Of a stretch of 64,000 nucleotides of DNA, positions 53,501 to 64,000 are shown piece after piece. The DNA is from Xenoacremonium recifei (Eukaryota > Ascomycota > Sordariomycetes > Hypocreales > Nectriaceae), in the NCBI GenBank assembly GCA_012184525.1, contig WOFQ01000006.1, forward strand, positions 620,001-684,000, read 5' to 3'. Positions within the stretch are counted from its first letter, which is position 1, and the number at the start of each line of letters is the position of its first letter. A model generated the notes under the pieces. That model saw nothing but the letters and a program-made list of their open reading frames with translations. It made no database searches and had not been told where the DNA came from. Made by a program: the position numbers and the translations under genes.

Positions 53501-56500
53501 CCGGCTAACCCTTGAAGGAGGATGCACATCAACACATGCATATGTGTCGCATATGGTCATTCTTGTGCAAAGAGCCATGCTGATAGTCTAACATATTTGT
53601 CAATCGGGTGCTGTAGAGATCAGCTGACTGCGAAGTCCAAGACTGCATCGTCGAAGCTCACAAGAGCATAAGTTTGCGGTGAACCCTCCCGGAAGATTAG
53701 TTGCTTGACGAGAGTGCTTATACTACGCATTTCAACAACCTGCAAGGCTCTTGTATCAGGCTCAACAATCTTTCATTTATTCATAATGGACTTGGTCAAG
53801 TAGGGTAGCCACCTTGGAGGAAGCTGACAGGTTCGCCCGGCCTCCTGTAGGGTAGTGATCCAGTAGCCCTTACGTTGAGGATCTCGACTTGAAAATCGTT
53901 AAAATTTGAGGTTAAACTTCGAAATATAGACGACTCAAGTCACTGTACCGGCGTAGATAACGAAAGTACTTTGCGATACTGTCCATAACCAGGAGACCAA
54001 TTTGCTTCAGCCCCTAAGGTTGATGGAGATGACATGACGATGAGTCGCTCAAGTTATCCAGAGAACATCAAATGTTGATGTGTTTGCAAAATCAAATCAA
54101 GACATGAAGGTCGAGAAAGATGCATTAAATCCTTCTCCTACGCGATGAAGTAATAATAGCTAGTGTATGATGCTCATCCTCAAGAGTGAATTGATGTCAT
54201 TACTGATCCCTCTCAAAGGCCATCAGGAGGACTGGAGAGTGAGCGCGGTCAAGGCAGAAAGGAACACGAGTCAGCAGGTACAATTACATCGGAAGGGCAG
54301 AAGGAAAACCCACGCAGGCATTGAAAGCACTACGCGCATGCCATGAACTGTTGCTACACCATGGCTCCTCAGTGTTCAATCACAACCCACCATCTACCGA
54401 TTCTGCTCTCGTCGGATCAACACCGCTGCACCTTTGTATGACTCCACATGATTCCAAACAATCGAAGGCAAGAAGCAAGGAGAACTGCGATGTGATGCAT
54501 ATGCCTTAGTGTACCCCGTACCTGAGTGCAGATACGAGGTGCCCCCGAATGCCTCCGGCCCCAACGAAGCAAGTCTTAGTCCCCCCTACAGCAAATGCAA
54601 GGCATCGCAGAAGGCAAATAAATAGCATTCACAGAGGCGCTGACTGGCCACAGGTAGTCACAAGCCAGCGTGGTGGCTGGTTGCTTCATTCGCACGATCT
54701 CTGAACCGCTCGTCGTTAGGCCGGATCGTTCCCCCGACGTAGCATTGCAGCACCCTGCATAACGCAATTGAGGAGTCAACGGAAGCCGCCGTGCAGTTCG
54801 GCCATTCCAGATTGCCCTCCTCGCACTTCTTGCATGCAGGTTGGCCCCCCTTCGCTACCAAGAGCACGGGGCTGGGCCGGACTGTGGACTCTGACTAGAT
54901 GTCGCTGGGGAGAGGAAGGTGTGCAGTTGGAAGGGAGGTTGGGGAGAAGTGAATCACTGAAGTCTCGTCACTGAGGAGACAGAAGGTTATAATGATGTTA
55001 GAATGGTGTCCTAAAGTTCGGTCGGGTTGGCGCATTGATAGCTTGCCTCTCTTTGTGTGAGCCTTGACTTGATCTTACTCTGTAACAATGGTCGCTCCTC
55101 TAAGACAGCTAACCACATACCTGAAAGTTGTTTCCTTGACATAAAAATCCCCTTTGGCTTGCTTCAGATCAAAACAGCCGTTTGCCGCTAAGGCAGTGCA
55201 ATGGCATGCTGACAGTTTCGGCCTCAGACATTTATTGGGGTGCTCCAGACCCATCACTTGATTTGCCCCGGAAACCCGAGTAGCCTCCTCAATCGCTCGC
55301 GACACCCCCGAGAGCTGTCTGAGACCACTTGTTTTCGACCTCAATAGAACAATTTCTCGGGACCGCTTGTGTTTACTCTTGTCACAAGCGCCATGCGGAC
55401 CGGCTTCCGACCCGTGGCAGGTGAGGTGACAGCCCTAAAACGCCACGATCCTTTCTTCATTCTGTCTTGACTTTGATGTTTCACTTAGGAGCTTTTCACC
55501 TTCGTGTTTGTTGGGCTATCGATTCCCTTGCAGGTCACTTAATCTGCAAAGATACCTGGCTTGGTCGGCTTGAACAGGGACTCTACTCCGTAGGCTTGGA
55601 CTAGACGGGGGAGGGCTGCTTCATCACCATAAGCCACACCGTTAGCTATGTGATATCTGAGACTTGTACCATGGAAGGGCAACCTGGCTCTCTTGCCGCA
55701 ACGCAAGGGCCATCGGTTAGCATCCTGGCGCTCAAATCACCGGGATTAGCAGAAGCAACTTCAGGTCGCCTTTTGCCACTAGCAAACTCGCGGTCCGAAA
55801 GAAAAGCAACGACAGTCGTACGAGAGGAGGCAAGGAAAAACAACAGGAAACAAAAGCAATACGGTACGAAGTACTTGGCACGTAACGTGGAATCCTCGAG
55901 ATCGACGGCTGGGATTGACCAATTCGCTCGTGACGGGCCGAGGACCTCCAACTTGGGCAAACGTGGCCTACACAAGGTTGGCTGACCCCTTGCATCAACT
56001 AGTTATGCTTCCCGTTGAAAAGCATGGCAATACTGAGCACACCCATCGATGACACTAGGGGCACGTGAAGAAAAAGCAAGAAAAACTATGCCTCCGCCAT
56101 CGAACACTGGAGCTGCGTGCCAGATGCAACGGTGTGCTTCATATCATCGGAGACCCCCTCATTGACAGCAAGGTCATTCAGTGGTCGACGGTGCATCAAA
56201 CGCCGTCACAAATGATAAGTGACTTCATGACCTGGCGACGAGGATCCACGCCTGACGGCGTAATATCTGCCGTTTTAATCAAGGTGTCGTCATGCCTCAG
56301 CACGGTGACATAGGACATGTCTCGAGGGAGGCGTTCACAACATCCATCGGGACTGGAGTCGCATTAGTTGCCAGAGCTGCGTGAGTCGTTCATCTGGAGC
56401 GACAGAGTGTGCTGAATCCTTAAAGTTCATCCGGATAATCGCAAAAGAAGTAGAAGTATTCAAGTTGTTCTATTCCCCGCGGGTCAAAGGTCCGAACTGA

Positions 56501-59500
56501 GTTTCTTCAGACTCGCTGCAATGGTCCGTCCCGTCAATCCGTTGAGGGTCAGAGAGTGACCGGATTGGCGAAACGCCACACGCCGCAAGCTTCTATACGA
56601 AGTACCAGATATTCAACTTGACGGAGAGTGTGACGACAGCGGGGAGGCAAATTCACGGCTCAGGGAGGGGCTGCGGTGCAGGTCTTCTGCAGTGTGGTTG
56701 CATTGCAAATATTAAGCGATAGCTGCCTAGTGATTAGCAGACGCTTATGAATCTGGGGGTGTCTGAAACGGAGCATCTTGATTCACTGAAATCCGAATTT
56801 GATTGAATGATCAACCCAGCATAATTCGATAGTTCAATCGAGAACCTCGTTGATGCAAGAGGAAGGGGACGACCCGTCACCCTAGGTTCCGGCTGAAGAG
56901 TCAACTGTTGAGGTCATTTTGTGAAGACACCCTTGTTTCTAGCTCTTCGGCTCCAACCCTGAATTAAGGTGGCAAGCCGTGGAAAACGTCAGACCAAGGT
57001 AGCGACGAGTAGAAGAGTCAGAGTCGCCTTGACCACAGCTTCCATCCTAGCAGCATAAGGCAAAGACTGTAGAAAAAGATGCACCTCGCAATATCGTGGC
57101 GTGCTGTGGACAGCCTTGCCGAGATTCCTGAGCAATTTGATCACATCGTCATTGCGCAGGGGCCTGTGCTCCCTTACGGACTGATTCTAAGCCTTTCGCT
57201 AAATCAAGACTGTCGCCTCGTGATGCTGTACTCCCGGGTGGGTAAATAATGAACCTCCCTGTTTATTTCGGAAGGTGGGCAAACGATGGCTATCATCCCG
57301 GTGCTTAAACGGGATTGTATATGTCGTTTTAGTATATCCTGAGAGCTCGTGTTGGGGGTTGCTCTTGGTCAGACTGGGTAAGCCAGGGGCAGAATGATCG
57401 TCTGCGTCCAGACCTGGCCGTGCAGCATCGGGCAGCAGCAGTAAATCGATTCAACTGGTTAGGTGCTTGAAGCGCATTGTAACATGACAGCTGTTATCCA
57501 CTCCCCCAAGAAGAGGTGCAATAAGAAACGCGTTGATCACTGCAAGTAGCTGCAAATCGCTGCAGGCGGGACTTAAGCCGGGCAAACCGGTGCTTGCTGC
57601 AAAAGGTGAGAGCCCCGAAACTTGACGCAGCTTGCATTTCGACTTGAATCCATCACCAATGTCGCTAGTATCCAAGTACTACGTGCACCAGGGTGTCGAG
57701 GAGATTAGGATGCTGCGCGGGTGGTCAATGGGACCTTGGAATCTGGAACTCGCCAACAAACGCTGGGCTGAAACCTGGAACTGCCGACTCGCAAACTTAG
57801 CTGGTGTTTCCCGAGCGCTCGGAGCGTCCTCATATTCTGGCTAGTCCAAGGACCCTTCGAATCCGGGAGTTGACAGACAGAGTTGGCTCTGGATCTGACA
57901 ATGGCGATCAATCGGATAATGGCCTGATTTTGGGGCATACGACTCGCGGAAGAGTTTGACAGGAGACCCCGCCTCGGAGCTCGCTCCTCGCTGAGGGGAT
58001 TGGTCAAGAAAGTCTGACGAACCGATCACCGACACTGCGTTTGGCGGACTGGGTACCTAGGCTTATTAGGTTTCCCGAAGCGGCAACCTTGTCGCAAAAT
58101 GACAAGCCTGGTGTCCGGCGCAGTGTAATCCGGACCGAACATACAGAGTATACAGAGTAGGAATACCACGAGCTCAAGATAGAGCCTGCATAAATTGTAT
58201 TGCAATACACTGTGCAAGTGTAGGATAGGAAGAGAATGTGACGCCGAGGTGCTGGCAGGGAGACCTCGCTGAAGGCGTAATATGCAACACCACGACTTGC
58301 ATCTGATACCCGTGCCATGGGCGAGCTCATTTTCTGCAGCTGCGCCGTAAGCTCGAGGCGACACGCCCGCAGCTTCTGTTCTCGGAGCGCTGTGAAGTGC
58401 TGAGAGGCACCTCTGCGGGGAGGCGCTGTGCTGCAAAGATCCGAGTCCTGTACGGAGTAGGGTGCGTGCTGTAAACCGGACCCAATCTAGACGCTCAGAG
58501 ATTAAAATCAGGCCATCATGACGAGTGGAGAGCGAAACCGAGGGAATGTAGCGCCCCAAATCGAGTCTAATCCACATCTCGCGTGGCCGACATCGTGCGC
58601 CAGCAGGGGACCACCCCGGCTGATCGCCGCGGCCACTGGAGATCAAAGGATGGCCCCGTGGGCCCAAAGGGCCTTCCTTGGTGCTGGGACATCATCTTCT
58701 GGGACCGGGCTGTGTTGACGATAGACGGCGGCTTCGCTTTGCGTCTTCCGGCGACCGTGTATTTGCTTTTTCTGCGCATCAACCTTGAACATAGAATGCG
58801 GAGTACGCGCGGATACGGAGTCGGAAGAGCCTCGAGGCTTGATTGACATGGGCAGGAATGCTGAGTTGAGGTTGGCAGACCGGGACGATTGGGCTGCTTC
58901 CTGACGACGACGACAACACCAACATCAACACCGAGGTTTTCTGCAAGGAGCCCAGTCAAGACTGCATTCTGCATGTCGACGGAGCTTCAGATGCAGGTGA
59001 GTTTCTGCGGGACGGAGCAGCGCGAAGACGGCTCGCCTTGGGAGAGTTAGCATAACACCGCGAGGCGAGTGCACCTGGATGCAGGTTCAGGCCAACCTGG
59101 AGATGTGGTTCTCTGGGAATCCTCAGTCCCGGCGCCAAACCCCCAACGTCAGCCTGGACCAAAGATGGAATGCCCCATTTCCGAGTCAGTTGGTCTGCGT
59201 CGTGATCGATGTGACCCTGCGAGCGCGACTCCTTGCGAAAGACAAGCCGAGGTCTGGAGACAGCCTCGTTTGCAGCTGGCCAGGCCATCGGTGAAGCCTT
59301 CCCGCCTTGTTTTCTCACGGGCGTTGAGTTCAGCGAGGCCGGACTGATGCCAGACGCCACTCCTCGTAGCGGCGCCCAGGCGCCATTGCTGGGCGAAGGA
59401 AGAATGATATGATGATGGATTCAGTAGACGCGGGAGAGGCGGAGGAGAGGAATGAGCATGTTCCAGGTTCCTTGGAGACCAGAGCCGCTCCACTGGAAAC

Positions 59501-62500
59501 GGAAAGCACCACCAACACACCTTACCTGCGCCTGTGACGATTCCAGCACACCAACGCAGTACCAACAGCGTCTTCCCCGCCAACCCGCTTTAGCAGGCGC
59601 GCGCTAGGTCTTTCATGGTCTTTCCAGCAGAATTCTAGGGGCATTTGTTAGTCTGCTAGCAGCCACCCCTGCCCCAGAGTTCTTCCGAGCACCGATCACA
59701 GGGCACGATCACAAGGCAGGTGCTGCACAGACGGGCGTGCGGCCAAGATGCGGAAGGAGCCCAGAGAATCTGAACGGCAGGAGCCTGAAGAGCGCGGCTT
59801 ACGGAAGCGTTCTGAGGCCTCGGTCAGGTTCCAACGCTTCAAACAGGCACCAACATCCCCTTTTCACGATGGCGTCTGAGACCTCATCCGGGACCTCACC
59901 ATACATCCAATGAACGCCACGATGGCCTCCCATGCAACACTGCCTTTCCCGTCAACCCGTCCGCGGCACACCCACGCGACGACGGTTTGATAGGCGTCGA
60001 ACAGCGCGGGACCACCCCAGCGCCTCGTCGACGGATCGACAGATCCTCCTCGACAAGGATCGAACCGCTTCGGGAAGCCATCCCGGCACTACGGAGCGTG
60101 AGGAAACCAATTTTAGCCAATCAGCATCAGCCTGTTCGATCTGTTTGCCATGACGCAGTCACGACTCAAAGTCAGGGCCTCCAGAGAGCTTATTACCCTC
60201 GTTGCAGTATCGAGATCTGTGCCTCGCCACCGCGTGGTTTAGAATTCAGTGGTGGATTTCACGAACACACCTCTCCTATGCATTCCCGTTGCCGAATACG
60301 GCATTTTGTTTCTCTCGCACGTCGCCGCGACTTATTATTTCCCACCTTCGACCCGTGCAGAGATGAAAGTGTCTCAGTGAGAATTCCCCACATCCAGTAT
60401 GGCTTCGGGAGCGCCGTTTGGAAGCAAGACAGGGCTGATTTTAGGCCAGAGCAATCTGCAGTGATTCGCAGTACCATCCTAGGATCCTGAAGATGGGGTC
60501 CCCCTTTGACGGCAGTTGGATGGACTGCCAATTGAGCTTGAGATTATCTATGCCTGCAGTTTGGTTCAGGCATTATTACATCACCGCCGGTTGTGTTTCA
60601 CCTGTCAGATAGCTCGATCCTTCCAAACTCGGCAGGTCTTTAAGCGTCAAATCCCAGATGATCGACTGCGCCCTCATATTGCAATTACTTATCCGGAGGA
60701 TCTTTGCTGGTTCACTAACCGCGACCGGGCATGGCGATTCCGTCCCCGACTCACAAATCCGCCAAGGGCGTGTTCCAGCGTTGCTCCAAAAACCACGGAT
60801 GCACCCATAAACCTTGACCAGAAAGGTTGCTTTCATCAAGGGAAAAATGACGTCGAGCCACTTGCATGATGGACGCGATGGGACTGCGGCGATCATCATG
60901 GTGATGCGTCTCGGGAGGGCCGTTTTAGACAACTTCGACACCTCGGCAGATCAAGCTGGCCATCTGTCTAAACTCAACTAATGGAGTGGCCCGAGATTCC
61001 GGAAGACTGGGATGCCAACCATATTTGGGGTTGTTTGGTGGCATGTGCAGGCAATCAAAAGATGCCCCGAAGTACCACCGCCACAGCCCTGTCGAGTCCG
61101 CGAGTCAACACCAGCCTGTCATGCCTAGACTACGAGTCGTTTCGGGAGCTTAGCATCTGGCCAGTGAGAATTCGCGGGGTGGCGGGACACGACAGGCGCA
61201 CGGAGGAGGGCCATCCGGCTCTGGAGCTGTGCAACAAACACCAACGCTCCCTGATTCTGTTTTCCGTGCAATGTCTGGCAATGGCCAAAGACACGAGGCA
61301 GTCTCTACCGGATCACGGATTATTACTCCACATACCTTCTCCGCATACGCTGTACTGAACCACTAAATTTGAGCAGATCATCTCCATGGAATAATCCAGA
61401 ACGTGAGAGTTTGGCTGGACGAAAGCTTGATTGGCGTCATACGAGAAGTTGCTCGTGCAGCGCGGACCTGGAGGTCTCACCAGGCGCCCAATGGTCATCT
61501 GAGAGCGTCTTGCTGCACATCCTTGGGCACTACCCTAGCGGCCGTGGCTGACGGCGGTGCAACCTGTAACGAAATGGCAAAAGCAAAGAAAGCCGGGGCT
61601 TTTCACGTGCAGTCGCTTGTAACGGTTGACAAGCCCTATGCTTGAGTAACCATCTTGCGATACGAAAACATTAATCCGGAGCTCAAGCGAACGAAGAAGG
61701 AAGCTTGCGAACATGCCTGCACCTTCGCCGAAGCGTCGAGCTTGAAGGCTGGCGACTTGAGCTCTTCAGCGGGCATCTCCCACGTTGACAGGCATTAAGA
61801 GGAACAGGGTCCCTGGTCTCCGGGCATAACCCCTCAAACGCCAGGTCGATCATAGGCACATCCTCTTTGATCCGTGCCAGAGAACAGGGTCCCCCGAAAG
61901 GCTGGCAGCCCACCCATCCATCCACTCAGTGTAAGCGAGGAAGGGGAGGCGTCAACTAAAACGACGATCATCCAAATTAGTCCACTTTTTACGATGACGA
62001 AAAGAAGGAAGAGGGACGCAGGCCTAGCATTGATGACAGTGGCAGCCCATCGTCAATAGAACTCCGTTCTGGAGAGCTTCTAGGACGCCGTCACCACGCC
62101 GGCTGGACTCGCTTACAGAGTGACAGCTCGACTCCACGGAACCAGCGCCGGAGATTCTACAAGCGATGGGCGCCGGATTCAGGCCGCGAATCGTTAGACT
62201 CCGCAATAACCTTCACAGCCTCATCTTGAATAGCGACAGTCCGCCGGCGCACGCTGCGAGTGAAGTGCGGAGTTCCTCCGCGAACGAACGCCAACATAAG
62301 AGAAGTCCTTTAGGTGAATGATTCAAGCGCGCCGCAGCAGCTGGACTGGCCGTGCAGACGAACGATCAGACTTAGTTTGCTCGACTGACCGCTTTCTGGT
62401 ATTAGCTTGCTGCACGTAACAGAGTTGAACATCAATCTCCACCAAATTATCGCGGTAGCGGACTGCACCACTGTCATGTCGAAACATAGAGGAACCGATC

Positions 62501-64000
62501 CTGCTTCAGTGAGGACACCCTCAACGCGGCTACCGGGAGGATACGAGAATTGCCGCGACCTTGACCGTTAAGGTTTGGCCCCTCAGGATATCGCTGGAAC
62601 GCGTCGGGAGGTTCGGCTGGCGATGCCGTGGATGAAGAATTCCCAGCTGGATAGTGCATCAAGGAGGCTAGATCCCAATGGGTCCTTGAAGAGCAAGAGC
62701 CTCAGTTGACCGCTCCTTGACTCGGCACCATCTAAGATGGGGCTTCTACTCGAACCGGATGGCTGGCAAGCTGGCATCAACGAGTGCCGGCAGAGGTGAA
62801 GTTCTTCAGGATGATGGCACAGTCCCCTTGAGGTCCATTTCGAGTCGTAGATCGTCTCAAAGTTGCGCCTCTGACGATCCCACCGCAAAGGCCAAACCGG
62901 CTCCGGGGTCTTGGCCCCTGGCTGGCTTCAAACCTCAGTCATGGTGACAGGACCGGGGTGGGGAGGACAGCGGGGATTCCTCTGCTCGGTACGGCAGTGA
63001 GGTCCAAAAGAGGAAATGGTGGTCCGGGAGTCAAGTTGACGCCGGCCGGGATGACAGACCTGGCTGGGCTGGTTGGGTTTCATGGACAGAACTGGCAGTG
63101 GGCGAGGAACGGATGGGCCAGCGAAGGTCCCTTACAAGTAGAAGCCCAGTGGGGAGTACCCAATCGTCTGGGCGAACCACGCGTCTTTGGCGGCGACCGT
63201 CCGCCTCGGATGGACCAGCAGCTCGGATGCGCTGGGTTCGATGACTCGGGGTTCACCTGGCGAGGAAAGGATGGGAAACGACGACAGCAACGACGGAAAC
63301 CCCCCTCTGGAAAGGTGGTGATGGCTAGCTGCTGGGGATGTGCATCTGCCGCCGATGCAGCTTGCCAGCTTGGTAACAAAAGGAGGCAGGACATGCCAGC
63401 AACGTCAGGGAACAGGGATCTCGTCGATTTACCCTTTGCCTGCACCTCTGAACCCCGTCACCCATCAACCGTTTGACCACGGAGCGGTCCAGGAGAATCC
63501 TAGTCAAGGTCACCACCACTGGTATGGCACACACTCCCTCCTCCTCGATCGCACCCCAGCCCACACACCCACACACCCCCCTTCTTCCAGGCTAACGACA
63601 AGACTCCGCTCCCCTTCCACTCCCTCTCCCCTGCTCAGGATCCCCCCCGGAGGTCATCACAACAGGATGGATTCGTTCTCACGGTGGAGCAGACACTGCC
63701 GGGAAAGAGAAGAGACCCAGATTGGGGCGGCATGAAGAGAGGGTTAGCAGGAAGGGTTCCCGTCTCCGTCACCACACACCACACCCCCTTCTCCTTGGCT
63801 GGACACACCCTCCTCCTCTGCACTTCGTCCCAGGTTCTGGCGTCGGTCAAGGGAGGCCCACTCACAATTTGTGTGACAGCTGCGCTTGGGACTTTGGGGG
63901 GGGGTTAAGTCCCAGGATCACCGTGTGGGATTTACAGATCTGATAGACCGTCTCCTCCACCCTCGACAAGCTTTGGTTCCCGCCCGGGAGACGTACTTAA
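47544..64000. other. Gene desert of about 16 kb
   Basis: No gene is supported. About 47590-48700 is strongly pyrimidine-rich on the minus strand and is probably the long leader and promoter of Cnl1. Beyond that, open frames rarely exceed 100 codons, overlap each other on both strands and show no motif. Composition varies between about neutral (48.7-52 kb and 58-64 kb) and moderately AT-rich (52.6-54.3 kb). A run of 14 C lies at 53105-53118. I saw no tRNA, rRNA, CRISPR or transposon reading frame. A long regulatory region of a gene beyond the right edge, or decayed mobile DNA, could explain it. Confidence 0.5.

Noticed and set aside
57850..57870. TTCGAATCC resembling a tRNA B-box
   Set aside because: No matching A-box or paired stems upstream.

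Overview
This window looks like nuclear DNA from a filamentous ascomycete, probably a Eurotiales-type mould (Aspergillus/Penicillium relatives). The reasons are short GT-AG introns of about 50-120 nt, a NIMA kinase and a Set1-complex Spp1 of Pezizomycotina type, HET-domain genes, and AT-rich tracts with the C-to-T/G-to-A signature of repeat-induced point mutation (RIP). The organism call is an inference; no species marker was seen.

Layout. (1) 1-7164: no convincing gene; GC-rich intergenic DNA with one 12-bp tandem repeat. (2) 7165-30075: a dense housekeeping block. In order it holds complex I subunit NDUFA8-type (-), nucleoporin Nup57/Nup54 (+), the 50-residue import subunit Tom5 (-), the Rpl10 chaperone Sqt1 (-), a single-pass Ser/Thr-rich membrane protein (-), Set1C/COMPASS subunit Spp1 (-), copper chaperone Sco1 (+), a CECR5-type HAD hydrolase (+), choline kinase (+), an ankyrin-BTB protein (-) and the mitotic kinase NimA (+). 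Several pairs are divergent and share promoters of 0.4-0.8 kb. Four products (NDUFA8, Tom5, Sco1, CECR5-like) are mitochondrial. (3) 30664-35011: two divergent, unrelated HET-domain genes, the class that controls allorecognition and programmed cell death in fungi. (4) 35281-45606: an accessory island bracketed by inverted copies of an 80-90 bp sequence. It holds relics of a NACHT/ankyrin NLR-like gene, a PAQR-type membrane protein, a PUS1 fragment and two broken acetyltransferase copies. It also holds an apparently intact Zn2Cys6 regulator, a frameshifted TauD-like dioxygenase, a small hypothetical gene and an intact GNAT acetyltransferase. (5) 45607-64000: only one gene is supported, the BLOC-1 subunit Cnl1 (-, 47013-47543). 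The remaining roughly 16 kb is a gene desert.

The most interesting part is 30.6-45.6 kb, where HET genes, an NLR relic and RIP-damaged duplicates sit together. The best sequence-level observations are the RIP-mutated second copy of the GNAT gene, the inverted bracket repeat, and five CCGGTT-type sites spaced almost exactly two helical turns apart. Exon coordinates were worked out by hand from reading frame and splice consensus. Functions are family recognitions from the translations, not database hits.
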